46,667 nucleotides of DNA, from the NCBI RefSeq assembly GCF_005889745.1, contig NZ_VCKZ01000014.1:1-46667 (forward strand), written 5' to 3'. The position numbers and the translations under genes are program-made. The notes under the pieces are model-generated. The model did not search any database, was not told where the DNA came from, and saw nothing but the letters and a program-made list of their open reading frames with translations. How positions within the stretch are numbered: position 1 is the stretch's first letter; the number at the start of each line of letters is the position of its first letter. The stretch is from Actinomadura geliboluensis (GTDB lineage: Bacteria > Actinomycetota > Actinomycetes > Streptosporangiales > Streptosporangiaceae). Below, one piece after another: positions 6,172-21,204 of the stretch.

Positions 6172-8723
6172 TGGCACGCCTGGCCCTGCGGGGCCTGCTC
6201 GCGCACAAGCTGCGGCTGGGGCTCACCGCGCTCGCGGTCATCCTCAGCGTCGGCTTCGTGTCCGGCACGATGATCCTGTCGGCCACCCTGGACAAGTCGA
6301 TCGGCAGCGCCTTCTCCGACCTCGGCCGGGGCACCGACGCGGTCGTGCGCACCCAGCGCGCGGTCAGCACCGAGCTCGGTACCGACGCGCCCGACCGGCC
6401 CGTGCCCGCGTCGCTGCTGGCGACGATCCGGTCCGCGCCCGGCGTGGCGAAGGTGCACGGCGAGGTCACCGGCTTCGCGGGCGTCGTCGACAAGAAGGGC
6501 AAGATCTACGGGTCGCCGCCGCAGACCGGCCGGGACTGGAACGCCGACCCGGACCTGTCGCCGATGCGGCTGAAGTCCGGGACGGGGCCGCGCGCCGCCG
6601 ACGAGATCGCCCTCGACCAGAACACCGCGGACGCGACCGGCTACAAGGCCGGCGACCGGGTCCAGGTGGTGCTGGCGTCCGGCGTGCGGACCTTCACCGT
6701 CTCCGGGATCTTCCAGTACGGCTCGTCGGACGCGCTCAGCGCCCTGGTCGTGACCGCGTTCCAGCCGCAGGCCGCCGAGAGGCTGCTGATGGAGCACCCC
6801 GGCACCTACCGGCAGATCTCCGTGCACGCCGCGCCGGGGGTGTCGCAGACCGAGCTGCGCGACGCGATCGCGCGGGTGCTGCCGTCCGGCTACGAGGCCG
6901 TCACCGGCACGAAGGCGATCGACGAGCAGACCGCGTCCGTCAAGGACGTGCTGAAGATGCTGCGGACGTTCGTGCTGGTCTTCGCGTTCGTCGCCGTGTT
7001 CGTCGGCTCGTTCATCATCTTCAACACGTTCTCGATGCTGGTGTCGCAGCGGACCCGGGAGCTGGCGCTGCTGCGCGCGATCGGGGCGTCCCGCCGCCAG
7101 GTCACGCTGATGGTGATGGGCGAGGCGCTCGGCGTCGGGTTCCTCGGCTCGACGATCGGCCTGCTCGCCGGCGGCGGGCTCGGCCTCGGGCTGATCGCGC
7201 TGTTCGGCGCGCTGGACTTCGGCGTCCCCGCCGGCGACCTGACCCTGCCGCCCATGGCGGTGCTGTGGTCGTACGCGGTGGGCATGCTGGTCACGCTGGT
7301 CGGCGCCTACCTGCCCGCGTCGCGGGCGGCGCGGATCCCGCCGGTCGCGGCGATGCGCGACGACGCGGTGGCCGCGAGCGGCCGGTCGCTGCGGCTGCGC
7401 GCGATCGCCGGGACGATCGAGGCGGTCGCCGGCGCGGTCGTGATGGCGATCGGGTTCGGCGGGTCCGGCGACGCGGCGCTGGTCATCGCGGGCGGCGGCG
7501 CCGCCGCGCTGTTCATCGGCATCACCACGCTCAGCCCGATCGTCAGCCGCCCCGCGACGCGGCTGCTCGGCTGGCCGTTCGCCCGGATCGCCGGCGTCAC
7601 CGGCCGGATGAGCCGGGAGAACGCGCAGCGCAACCCGCGCCGCACCGCCGCCACCGCGTCCGCGCTGATGATCGGGCTGACCCTGGTCAGCGGCGTGTCG
7701 GTGATCTCCGCGTCGATGGTCGCCTCGACCGACCGGCAGGTGGACGAGGGCCTCACCGCCGACTACCGGATCGACGCGCCGAGCTCGCTCACCCCGCTCA
7801 GCACCGAGGTGCGGGACGCGGTGGCGAAGACGCCCGGCGTGCGGGACGCGATCGGCGTCGCCACCGCCCCGTTCAAGCTGGACGGCAAGGCGAGCCGCGC
7901 CACCGCCGGCGACGCCGCCGGGCTGGTGCGGCTGTACCGGCTGCGCATCGAGGCGGGCTCGTCCTCGCTCGGGCCCGACCAGCTGCTCGTCAACCGCAAG
8001 ACGGCCGACGACAAGGGCTGGAAGGTCGGGTCCGCCGTGCCCGGCCAGTACCAGGACGGCACCCGCGCCACCTTCCGGATCGCCGGGATCTACGCCGACG
8101 TCAAGTCGGTGCTGGAGACCGCGCCCACGATCATCCTCGGCGCGGGCAGCTACGCCGAGCACTACTCGGACGCGCAGATCGACCAGATCGACATCATCAA
8201 GGCGCCCGGGACGGACGCGGCGGCGGTCGAGCGCGCGCTGCGCGGCACCCTGGACCGCTGGCCCAACCTGGACCTGAAGAACCGGGAGCAGATCAAGGAG
8301 CAGTACACCGCGAGCATCGACCTGCTGCTGCGGGTGGTCCTGGTGCTGCTCGCGCTGTCGATCGTCATCGCCGCGCTCGGCATCGTGAACACGCTGGCGC
8401 TGTCGGTGGTGGAGCGGACCCGCGAGATCGGGCTGCTGCGCGCGATCGGCATGCAGCGCGGGCAGGTGCGCCGGATGATCCGGTTCGAGGCCGTGGTCAT
8501 CTCCACCTTCGGCGCGCTGCTCGGTCTCGCGGTGGGCGTCGTGATCGCGGTGAGCATCCAGAACGCGGCGGCCGACGAGGGGATGGACGTCCTGTCGGTG
8601 CCGGTCGGGCAGCTGGCGCTGTACGTGCTGGCCTCGGCCCTCATCGGGGTCGTCGCGGCGGTCTGGCCCGCCCGGCGCGCCTCGACGATGGACGTCCTGC
8701 GGGCCATCGGCTCGACCGAGTAG
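6171..8723 (+). CDS. FtsX-family ABC permease, two FtsX domains
   Basis: The 850-residue membrane protein has a first helix near residues 15-37 followed by a large extracytoplasmic domain. The first FtsX domain (about 260-395) begins with a helix bearing F-I-I-F-N-T-F-S-M-L and the conserved R-T-R-E-L-A-L-L-R-A-I-G-A-S-R motif. Extra helices follow (about 410-450), then a second extracytoplasmic domain and a second FtsX domain (about 715-840) with the paralogous motif R-T-R-E-I-G-L-L-R-A-I-G-M-Q-R. This duplicated layout is usual for actinobacterial MacB-like permeases. It is coupled to its ATPase by a TGATG overlap and is followed by a strong hairpin, so the two genes form a complete transcription unit. 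Confidence 0.9.
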   Translation: MARLALRGLLAHKLRLGLTALAVILSVGFVSGTMILSATLDKSIGSAFSDLGRGTDAVVRTQRAVSTELGTDAPDRPVPASLLATIRSAPGVAKVHGEVTGFAGVVDKKGKIYGSPPQTGRDWNADPDLSPMRLKSGTGPRAADEIALDQNTADATGYKAGDRVQVVLASGVRTFTVSGIFQYGSSDALSALVVTAFQPQAAERLLMEHPGTYRQISVHAAPGVSQTELRDAIARVLPSGYEAVTGTKAIDEQTASVKDVLKMLRTFVLVFAFVAVFVGSFIIFNTFSMLVSQRTRELALLRAIGASRRQVTLMVMGEALGVGFLGSTIGLLAGGGLGLGLIALFGALDFGVPAGDLTLPPMAVLWSYAVGMLVTLVGAYLPASRAARIPPVAAMRDDAVAASGRSLRLRAIAGTIEAVAGAVVMAIGFGGSGDAALVIAGGGAAALFIGITTLSPIVSRPATRLLGWPFARIAGVTGRMSRENAQRNPRRTAATASALMIGLTLVSGVSVISASMVASTDRQVDEGLTADYRIDAPSSLTPLSTEVRDAVAKTPGVRDAIGVATAPFKLDGKASRATAGDAAGLVRLYRLRIEAGSSSLGPDQLLVNRKTADDKGWKVGSAVPGQYQDGTRATFRIAGIYADVKSVLETAPTIILGAGSYAEHYSDAQIDQIDIIKAPGTDAAAVERALRGTLDRWPNLDLKNREQIKEQYTASIDLLLRVVLVLLALSIVIAALGIVNTLALSVVERTREIGLLRAIGMQRGQVRRMIRFEAVVISTFGALLGLAVGVVIAVSIQNAAADEGMDVLSVPVGQLALYVLASALIGVVAAVWPARRASTMDVLRAIGSTE

Positions 8724-8730
8724 CCCCCGC

Positions 8731-8766
8731 CGCCGTCCGGGCGCGCCCGCCCGCGCCCGGACGGCG
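8731..8766 (+). terminator. GC-rich hairpin terminator after the FtsX-like permease gene
   Basis: A perfect 15-bp stem (8731-8745 pairs with 8752-8766) closes a 6-base loop, starting seven bases after the stop codon. There is no run of T, as is common in high-GC actinomycetes. Confidence 0.75.
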
Positions 8767-8812
8767 GGGGACGACCCGATCCGACCCACCGACCCCGCGG
8801 AGTGAACGCACC

Positions 8813-9727
8813 ATGATCGAGGTCAAAGGTCTGACCAAGCGCTTCGACGAGACCGTCGCGGTCGACGATCTGACCTTCACCGTCAAACCGGGCCTGGTCA
8901 CCGGGTTCCTCGGGCCCAACGGCGCGGGCAAGACGACGACGATGCGGGTCATCCTCGGCCTGCACGCCGCCACCCGCGGGACGGCCACGATCGGCGGCCG
9001 CCGGTACGCCGACCTCCCCGCGCCGATGCGGGAGGTGGGGGCGCTGCTGGACGCGCACGCGGTGCACGACAGCCGCCGCGCCGAGGACCATCTGCTGTGC
9101 CTCGCGCTGAGCAACGGCATCCCGCGCTGGCGGGTCCCGGAGGTGCTGCAGCTCGTCGGCCTGGACCGGGTGGCGCACCGCCGGGTGCGCACGTTCTCGC
9201 TCGGCATGTACCAGCGGCTCGGCATCGCCGCGGCGCTGCTCGGCGACCCCGCCTGCCTGATCTTCGACGAGCCGATCAACGGGCTGGACCCCGAGGGCAT
9301 CATGTGGGTCCGCACGCTGGCCCGGCGGCTGGCCGACGAGGGCCGCACCGTGCTGATCTCCAGCCATCTGATGAGCGAGATCGCGCTCACCGCCGACCAC
9401 TTGGTCATCATCGGCCGCGGCCGGCTGCTGGCCGACTCCGGGGTGAGCGAGCTGATGGGCCGCACCACCCGGCCGAAGGTGCTGGTGCGCACCGCGCAGG
9501 CCGGCACGTTCGCCCGGCGGCTGGCCGCGCGCGGCGCCGAGGTGCGCCGGGAGCCGGACGGCGGGCTGCTCGTCACCGGCCTCGACAGCACCGAGATCTA
9601 CCGGCTGGCCGCGGCGGACGGCGCCGTGCTGGCCGAGCTGACCCCGCACCGGGCCTCCCTGGAGCAGATCTTCATGGAGCTGACCCGCGACAGCGTCCAG
9701 TTCAACGTCACGGAAGGGGCCGCCTGA
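8813..9727 (+). CDS. ABC-2 type transporter ATP-binding protein
   Basis: The 304-residue ATPase of a second ABC-2 system resembles actinomycete BcrA/CcmA-type drug-export ATPases. Walker A is G-P-N-G-A-G-K-T, the signature is the variant F-S-L-G-M-Y-Q-R-L-G, Walker B reads L-I-F-D-E-P-I-N-G-L-D-P and the switch region is I-S-S-H-L-M-S-E. The C-terminal 90 residues form the accessory domain seen in this branch. It begins 46 bases after a terminator, so it should have its own promoter. ATG 8813 has only a weak GGAG upstream. The stop overlaps the permease start (TGATG). It may be a self-resistance exporter; the substrate is inferred from location only. Confidence 0.88.
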   Translation: MIEVKGLTKRFDETVAVDDLTFTVKPGLVTGFLGPNGAGKTTTMRVILGLHAATRGTATIGGRRYADLPAPMREVGALLDAHAVHDSRRAEDHLLCLALSNGIPRWRVPEVLQLVGLDRVAHRRVRTFSLGMYQRLGIAAALLGDPACLIFDEPINGLDPEGIMWVRTLARRLADEGRTVLISSHLMSEIALTADHLVIIGRGRLLADSGVSELMGRTTRPKVLVRTAQAGTFARRLAARGAEVRREPDGGLLVTGLDSTEIYRLAAADGAVLAELTPHRASLEQIFMELTRDSVQFNVTEGAA

Positions 9728-10584
9728 TGCCGTTCACGGGCCGACCGACGCCGTTCACGGACCGACCGGCCGCCGCGCCGGAACCCGCCGCGGCCCTGGT
9801 GCCGGTGGACGGGCGGGCGACGTTCGTCGACGCCGTCCGCTCCGAGTGGACCAAGCTGCGCACGCTCCGGTCGTCGCTGTACTCCGTCGTCGCCACCATC
9901 GTCGTCGGGGTGGGCATGGCGTTCCTGTTCACCAGCGGGACCGCCGAGGGGTACGCGGACATGACCGCCGCCGAGCGCGCGGAGTGGGACCCGACGCTGA
10001 CGAGCCTGATGGGCGCGACGCTGTTCGCCCAGCTCACCGTCGGCGCGCTCGGCGTGCTCAGCACCAGCGGGGAGTTCGCCACCGGAATGATCAGCACGAG
10101 CCTGACCGCGGTGCCGCGCAGGCTGCGGGTGCTGGCCGCGAAGGCCCTCGTCATCACCGTCGTCGGGCTGGCGGTCGGGGAGCTGGTCAGCGTCGGCGGC
10201 TTCCTGCTGGGCCAGCAGGTGCTCGTCGGGATGGACGTCCCGCACGCCTCCCTCACCGACCACGAGTCGCTGCGCGCGGTCGTCGGGGCGGGCCTGTACC
10301 TCGCCCTGGTCGGGCTGCTGGGCGCCGCGCTCGGCGTGCTGATCCGCTCGACGGCGGGCGCCATCGTGGTGCTGGTCGTGGCCGCCATCATCGTCCCGTA
10401 CCTGCTCGGCCCGCTGCTGCCGCCGCTGGTCCGCGGGCTCTGGCCGATCATGGCCGGGATGATGGTCATGTCGACCACCACCGAGACCGGGATCCCGGCG
10501 TTCACGCTGCTCGGCATCATGATCGCCGGTGTCGGCGCGACGGCGGCGGTGGCGTGCGCGGTGTTCCGCCGCCGCGACATCTGA
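9727..10584 (+). CDS. ABC-2 family membrane permease
   Basis: The 285-residue protein has a hydrophilic N-terminal tail of about 35 residues containing two near-repeats (P-F-T-G-R-P and P-F-T-D-R-P). A typical S-E-W-T-K-L-R-T-L-R entry motif follows, then six predicted membrane helices (roughly 50-68, 98-115, 137-160, 182-205, 212-235 and 258-278). The S-E-W-T-K motif is common to the actinomycete ABC-2 permeases that pair with the preceding ATPase. Translation is coupled through the TGATG overlap. With the DrrAB-like pair this gives the cluster two independent ABC-2 exporters. Confidence 0.85.
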   Translation: MPFTGRPTPFTDRPAAAPEPAAALVPVDGRATFVDAVRSEWTKLRTLRSSLYSVVATIVVGVGMAFLFTSGTAEGYADMTAAERAEWDPTLTSLMGATLFAQLTVGALGVLSTSGEFATGMISTSLTAVPRRLRVLAAKALVITVVGLAVGELVSVGGFLLGQQVLVGMDVPHASLTDHESLRAVVGAGLYLALVGLLGAALGVLIRSTAGAIVVLVVAAIIVPYLLGPLLPPLVRGLWPIMAGMMVMSTTTETGIPAFTLLGIMIAGVGATAAVACAVFRRRDI

Positions 10585-10663
10585 CCGGTTCAGATCGCGC
10601 TTAGCCCCCCTTAAGCGCGGCGGTGGACAGTGATCGCAGCTTTGAGCAATCAAGGAGGCGGTC
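10585..10663. promoter_or_regulatory. Intergenic region with an 8-bp inverted repeat before the aryl-PKS operon
   Basis: CGCGCTTA (10596-10603) and TAAGCGCG (10612-10619) form a perfect inverted repeat around an 8-base C-rich centre. It could terminate the ABC operon, act as an operator for the KSIII-PKS operon, or both. AAGGAGG at 10652-10658 is the ribosome site of the next gene. I found no convincing -35/-10 pair. Confidence 0.4.
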
Positions 10664-11704
10664 GTGCGCACACCCGACGTTCACCTCAAGGGACTGGGGG
10701 TGTACCTCCCGCCGGCGGCCGGCGTCGAGCAGGCCGTCCGGGAGGGCCGCTACTCCGCCGAGGAGGCCGAGCTCCACGAGCTCGCCGGCGCCGCCGTCGC
10801 CGGGGACGTCCCGGCTCCGGAGATGGCGCTGCGGGCTGCGCAGCAGGCGTTCAAGCGCTGCGGGCACCGCCCCGAGGAGCTGGACCTGCTGCTGTACGCC
10901 GACTCGTGGCACCAGGGCCCGGACGGCTGGCAGCCGCAGTACTACCTGCAGCGGCACCTGGTCGGCGGCCGGCCGCTGGCGGTGGAGGTCCGGCACGGCT
11001 GCAACGGGGTGTTCAGCGCGCTGGAGCTCGCCGCGTCCTACCTGCGCTCGCCCGGCCGGCGCGACGCGCTGGTGGTGGCCGCCGACAACTTCGGCACCCC
11101 GATGATCGACCGCTGGCGGTTCGGCCCCGGCTATATCGCCGGGGACGCGGCGAGCGCGGTCCTGCTCAGCACCGAGCCCGGCTTCGCCCGGCTGCTGTCG
11201 GTGTGCACCACCGCCGTCGCGGAGGCCGAGGAGGTCCACCGCAGCGGTGAGCCGCTCTTCCCGCCCGGCCCGACGGCGGGCCGGCCGCTCGACTTCAGCG
11301 GCCGGACGGCCGACTTCAACCGGCGGGCGATGGCGGACGGGGCCGGCACCACCGTGTGGGTGACCGTCCACCAGCGGATGGTCGAGCTGGTGGACCGGAC
11401 GCTCGCCGAGGCGGGCCTGGAGATCGGCGACATCGCGCGCGCCGCCTTCATGAACTACTCCCGCGAGATCGTCGAGCAGCGCGGGATGCTCGCGCTGGGG
11501 CTGCCGATGTCCAAGTCGACCTGGGAGTTCGGGCGGACCGTCGGCCATCTGGCCGCCAGCGACCAGCTCGTCTCGCTCGACCACCTGCTCACCGCCGGGG
11601 AGCTGCGCCCCGGCGACCACATGCTGCTCGTCGGGGTCGGCCCCGGGGTCACCCTGTCGAGCGCGATCGTCCAGATCCTCAGCACGCCGCCCTGGCTGCG
11701 GTGA
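10664..11704 (+). CDS. KSIII-like acyltransferase for the aryl acid (ChlB3/ChlB6-type)
   Basis: The 346-residue protein has the thiolase fold of FabH but altered catalytic residues. The nucleophile is kept (R-H-G-C-N-G, Cys113). The FabH H-Q-A-N position reads M-N-Y-S, and the FabH Asn position is G-H-L-A-A-S-D with His295 and Asp300. A Cys-His-Asp set is what I recall for acyl-transferring KSIIIs such as CerJ and ChlB3, which move an acyl group between carriers or onto an alcohol instead of condensing. It precedes a 6-MSA-type PKS, and a close paralogue follows that PKS. In the chlorothricin model one such enzyme loads the aryl acid from the PKS onto a discrete ACP and the other transfers it to the product. 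GTG 10664 follows AAGGAGG. Confidence 0.85.
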   Translation: MRTPDVHLKGLGVYLPPAAGVEQAVREGRYSAEEAELHELAGAAVAGDVPAPEMALRAAQQAFKRCGHRPEELDLLLYADSWHQGPDGWQPQYYLQRHLVGGRPLAVEVRHGCNGVFSALELAASYLRSPGRRDALVVAADNFGTPMIDRWRFGPGYIAGDAASAVLLSTEPGFARLLSVCTTAVAEAEEVHRSGEPLFPPGPTAGRPLDFSGRTADFNRRAMADGAGTTVWVTVHQRMVELVDRTLAEAGLEIGDIARAAFMNYSREIVEQRGMLALGLPMSKSTWEFGRTVGHLAASDQLVSLDHLLTAGELRPGDHMLLVGVGPGVTLSSAIVQILSTPPWLR

Positions 11705-11796
11705 GCGCCGCGGTGAACCCGGCCGGACCGGACGGGCGCGTCCCGGCGGACGGCGGCCGCGTGCGACACGACCCGAGAGTGGATGGGGGCCCATCG

Positions 11797-17088
<5,292 letters not shown>

Positions 17089-17126
17089 CACGGGCCCGAC
17101 GCAACCGGAAGCGAGGAACCGAGGTC

Positions 17127-18185
17127 ATGCGCACCCAGGACGCGTACGTCAGGAGCGTCGGCGTCTACCTGCCGGAGACCGTCGACGTCAAATGGGCCGT
17201 CGCCCAGGGCCTGCACCCGGAGGAGGGGGCGGAGGCGCACGGCTTCACCGGCGTCGCCGTGGCCGGGGAGGTCCCGGCCCCCGAGATGGCGCTGCGCGCG
17301 GCGCGGACGGCGTTCGAGCGCTGCGGCCAGCGCCCCGACGAGGTGGACCTGCTGCTCTACACCGACACCTGGCACCAGGGGCCGGACGGCTGGCAGCCGC
17401 AGTACTACCTGCAGCGGCACCTCGTCGGCGGCGGTGCCCTCGCCGTGGAGACCCGGCACGGGTGCAACGGGGTGTTCAGCGCGCTGGAGCTGGGCGCCGC
17501 CTACCTGAGCGCCGACCCCGCGCGCCGCACCGCGCTGGTCGTCAGCACCGACAACTACGGCACCCCGCTGGTGAACCGGTGGAACGCCGGTCCCGGCTTC
17601 GTCATGGGCGACGCGGCGAGCGCGCTCGTCCTCGGCCGCGCCCCCGGCTTCGCGCAGCTGCTGTCGGTCAACTCCATCACCGTCCCCGAGGGCGAGGAAC
17701 TCCACCGCAGCGGCGAGCCGCTGTTCCCGCCCGGCGCCACCACCGGCCAGTCCATGGACTTCCACCGGCGCACCGAGTCGTTCCTCGCCGGGGCGCTCGC
17801 CAAGGCGCGGGCCCGGACGGAGGGCGGCCCGTCCCTGTGGGTGACCGTGCACCAGAAGCTGCTGGAGAGCGTCGAGCGGTCCCTCGACGAGGCGGGCATC
17901 GAGCTCGCCGACCTCGCCCGCGTGGCGTTCATGAACAACGACCGGGAGACGGTCGAGCAGCGCTGCATGGGCGCGCTCGGGCTGCCGCTGTCGATGTCCA
18001 CCTGGGAGTTCGGCCGCACCGTCGGGCACCTCGGCGCCAGCGACCAGCTCGTCTCTCTCGACCACCTGCTGACGACCGGCGAGCTCGGGCCCGGCGACCA
18101 CGTGCTGCTGGCCGGCATGGCGCCCGGCGTCACGCTCTCCAGCGCCGTCATCAAGATCCTCGCCACCCCGCCGTGGCTGAACTGA
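17127..18185 (+). CDS. Second KSIII-like aryl acyltransferase (ChlB3/ChlB6-type)
   Basis: The 352-residue paralogue of the protein encoded just before the PKS is nearly identical in the block around the nucleophile, with R-H-G-C-N-G and Cys113. As in its sister, the FabH H-Q-A-N is replaced (M-N-N-D) and the Asn motif becomes G-H-L-G-A-S-D (His301, Asp306). This predicts acyl transfer rather than Claisen condensation. The duplicate pair on either side of the aryl PKS mirrors ChlB3/ChlB6, where one enzyme passes the aryl group to a discrete ACP and the other to the glycosylated scaffold. Which copy does which is not evident. The ATG follows a GAGG site; the ACP gene starts 32 bases after the stop. 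Confidence 0.85.
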   Translation: MRTQDAYVRSVGVYLPETVDVKWAVAQGLHPEEGAEAHGFTGVAVAGEVPAPEMALRAARTAFERCGQRPDEVDLLLYTDTWHQGPDGWQPQYYLQRHLVGGGALAVETRHGCNGVFSALELGAAYLSADPARRTALVVSTDNYGTPLVNRWNAGPGFVMGDAASALVLGRAPGFAQLLSVNSITVPEGEELHRSGEPLFPPGATTGQSMDFHRRTESFLAGALAKARARTEGGPSLWVTVHQKLLESVERSLDEAGIELADLARVAFMNNDRETVEQRCMGALGLPLSMSTWEFGRTVGHLGASDQLVSLDHLLTTGELGPGDHVLLAGMAPGVTLSSAVIKILATPPWLN

Positions 18186-18217
18186 CCGGCGCCGCCGGCG
18201 CCCGACGAGGAGGACGC

Positions 18218-18484
18218 ATGACCGAGGAAGAGGTCCGCGCCGAGCTGCTCGGCTTCGTCCGGGAGAACTTCGGGTCCGCCGCGGGCGGCGTGGAGATCGC
18301 GGCGGACACCCCGCTGCTGGAGTCGGGGATCCTCGACTCGCTCCGCACCGCCGTCCTGCTCAACCACCTGCGCGACGGGCTGCGGACGCCGCTGCCCGCG
18401 CGCTTCATCGAGGCGCGCTACCTCAAGGACGTCGCCACCATCGCCGCACTGGTGTGCGAGCTCGCGGCCGCCGACTCGCGCTAG
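18218..18484 (+). CDS. Discrete acyl carrier protein (aryl-ACP, ChlB2-like)
   Basis: The 88-residue carrier protein has the phosphopantetheine attachment motif E-S-G-I-L-D-S-L, with Ser41 as the site. A strong AGGAGGA ribosome site precedes the ATG. It belongs to the L-D-S-L class of stand-alone carriers rather than PKS-embedded ACPs. It lies directly after the two KSIII-like acyltransferases and the 6-MSA-type PKS. By analogy with ChlB2 it should hold the aryl thioester while it is tailored and before transfer to the final acceptor. No halogenase or O-methyltransferase for aryl-ACP tailoring is encoded in the window. Confidence 0.85.
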   Translation: MTEEEVRAELLGFVRENFGSAAGGVEIAADTPLLESGILDSLRTAVLLNHLRDGLRTPLPARFIEARYLKDVATIAALVCELAAADSR

Positions 18485-18524
18485 CCGTCGCGGGGCCCGC
18501 CCGTCGCCGGAAGGGATCAAGGTA

Positions 18525-18971
18525 ATGCAGCAAGCAGGGGCTGGTGAGACCGTCGTCGGCCGGGTCGCGCCGTGCCGCATCGTCAAGGTGCCCGACTTCG
18601 TCGACGACCGCGGCGGGCTCGCCTCCGTCGAGGCCGGCGAGACCATCGGGTTCGCCATCGAGCGCGTCTACTACCTGTACGGCATGCCGACCGGCACGGT
18701 GCGCGGCGCGCACGCCCACCGCGAGCTCGAACAGCTCCTGCTGGCGCTGCACGGCGAGTTCGACATCACCGTGGACGACGGCCGCCGCCGGACGCGCTTC
18801 CACCTGGACGACCCGACCCGCGGCCTCTACATCGGGCCGATGATCTGGCGGAACCTGGAGAACTTCTCGCCGGGCGCGGTCGGGCTCGTCCTCGCCTCCT
18901 CGCACTACGACGAGGCGGACTACTACCGCAGGTACGACGAGTTCCTGCGCGACGCGGAGAGGCTGGGATGA
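18525..18971 (+). CDS. dTDP-4-keto-6-deoxyglucose 3,4-ketoisomerase (FdtA/QdtA/Tyl1a-type cupin)
   Basis: The 148-residue cupin moves the keto group of dTDP-4-keto-6-deoxyglucose from C-4 to C-3, preparing it for C-3 transamination. The diagnostic R-G-x-H-x-H-(R/K) motif is present with His63 and His65, preceded by the D-x-R-G strand near residue 28. The length equals that of FdtA and Tyl1a. The stop overlaps the start of a DegT-type aminotransferase gene (ATGA), the usual pairing for 3-amino-3,6-dideoxyhexoses. The 3-keto stereochemistry (gluco or galacto, that is Tyl1a or FdtA outcome) cannot be told by eye. It is in line with the aryl-PKS operon. Confidence 0.9.
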   Translation: MQQAGAGETVVGRVAPCRIVKVPDFVDDRGGLASVEAGETIGFAIERVYYLYGMPTGTVRGAHAHRELEQLLLALHGEFDITVDDGRRRTRFHLDDPTRGLYIGPMIWRNLENFSPGAVGLVLASSHYDEADYYRRYDEFLRDAERLG

Positions 18972-20089
18972 GGGTTCCCTTTCTGGACCTGCGGGCCGTC
19001 CACGACGAGCTCGGCGCCGAACTCGACGCGGCGGTGCACCGGGTCGTGTCCTCGGGCTGGTACCTGCTCGGTGAGGAACTGGCCGCGTTCGAGGCGGAGT
19101 TCGCCGCCTACTGCGCGGCGGGGCACTGCGTCGCCGTCGGGTCCGGCATCGACGCGATCACGCTGGCGCTGCGCGCGCACGGGGTCGGGCCGGGCGACGA
19201 GGTGATCGTCCCGTCCAACACGTTCATCGCGACGCTGCTCGCGGTGACGGCGGCGGGCGCGCGCCCGGTGCCGGTCGAGCCGGACGAGCGGACCTGCAAC
19301 CTCGACCCCGCCCGGATCGAGGCGGCAGTGACCCGCCGGACCAGGGCGGTGCTGCCCGTGCACCTGTACGGGCAGCCCGCCGACATGCGGGCCATCGCGG
19401 AGGTCGCCGACCGGCACGGACTGCTCGTGGTGGAGGACGCCGCGCAGGCCCACGGCGCCCGCCACCGCGGCGAACCGGTCGGGTCCGGGCCGTACGCCGC
19501 CACGTTCAGCTTCTACCCCGGCAAGAACCTCGGCGCGCTCGGGGACGGCGGCGCGGTGGTCACCTCCGACGCCGCGCTGGCCGACCGGATCCGGCTGCTG
19601 CGCAACTACGGCAGCGCCGTGAAGTACCACCACGAGATCAAGGGGACCAACTCCCGGCTCGACGAGATCCAGGCGGCGGTGCTGCGGGTGAAGCTCGCCC
19701 GGCTGGACGAGTGGAACGCCCGCCGCGCCGAAGTCGCCCGCCGGTACCTCGCCGGGCTGGCCGGGGTGCCGGGGCTCGCGCTCCCGGTCGTCGAGCCGTG
19801 GGCGAGCACGTCGTGGCACCTGTTCGTGGTCCGGACCGAGCGCCGGGACGCGCTCCGCGAGCGGCTGGCGGCGGCCGGGGTGGAGACGATCATCCACTAC
19901 CCGGTCCCGGCGCACCTGTCGCCGGCGTACGCCGACCTCGGGCACGCGGCGGGCTCCTTCCCGATCGCCGAGCGGCTGGCGGAGCAGGTGCTGAGCCTGC
20001 CGATGGGCCCGCACCTGCCGGACGAGGCGGTGGACACCGTCATCGCCGCCGTCCGCGAGGCGATGGCGCCCGCGACCGCCGCCCGCTGA
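18968..20089 (+). CDS. PLP-dependent dTDP-3-keto-6-deoxyhexose 3-aminotransferase (DegT/DnrJ/EryC1 family)
   Basis: The 373-residue aminotransferase of the FdtB/QdtB/TylB family converts the 3-keto sugar to a 3-amino sugar with glutamate and PLP. The Schiff-base lysine is Lys186 in [10 protein letters not shown], the cofactor-binding acid is Asp157 in V-V-E-D-A-A-Q, and the S-G-(T/I)-D-A phosphate region is near residue 60. The A-T-F-S-F-Y-P-x-K pattern is the class hallmark. The gene is coupled to the ketoisomerase by an ATGA overlap and ends the plus-strand operon before a strong bidirectional hairpin. No N-methyltransferase or N-acetyltransferase is encoded nearby, so the amino group may stay free or be acylated by another route. 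Confidence 0.92.
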   Translation: MRVPFLDLRAVHDELGAELDAAVHRVVSSGWYLLGEELAAFEAEFAAYCAAGHCVAVGSGIDAITLALRAHGVGPGDEVIVPSNTFIATLLAVTAAGARPVPVEPDERTCNLDPARIEAAVTRRTRAVLPVHLYGQPADMRAIAEVADRHGLLVVEDAAQAHGARHRGEPVGSGPYAATFSFYPGKNLGALGDGGAVVTSDAALADRIRLLRNYGSAVKYHHEIKGTNSRLDEIQAAVLRVKLARLDEWNARRAEVARRYLAGLAGVPGLALPVVEPWASTSWHLFVVRTERRDALRERLAAAGVETIIHYPVPAHLSPAYADLGHAAGSFPIAERLAEQVLSLPMGPHLPDEAVDTVIAAVREAMAPATAAR

Positions 20090-20117
20090 AGACCCCGCTA
20101 AGGAAGAGACCCCGCAA

Positions 20118-20155
20118 GACAGGCCCCGTCCCCTGGCAAGGGGGCGGGGCCTGTC
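20118..20155. terminator. Bidirectional hairpin terminator between convergent operons
   Basis: A 16-bp stem with one G-U pair (left arm 20118-20133, right arm 20140-20155) closes a 6-base loop. It is 28 bases after the aminotransferase stop and 20 bases from the stop of the convergent dehydratase gene, so it can serve both. Confidence 0.85.
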
Positions 20156-20175
20156 GCTCGTGGCCGGTCCGCCGT

Positions 20176-21200
<1,025 letters not shown>

Positions 21201-21204
<4 letters not shown>

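Noticed and set aside
20090..20175. Small RNA gene in the gap between the aminotransferase and dehydratase genes
   Set aside because: The only structure is a terminator hairpin placed symmetrically between convergent stops; no promoter is seen.
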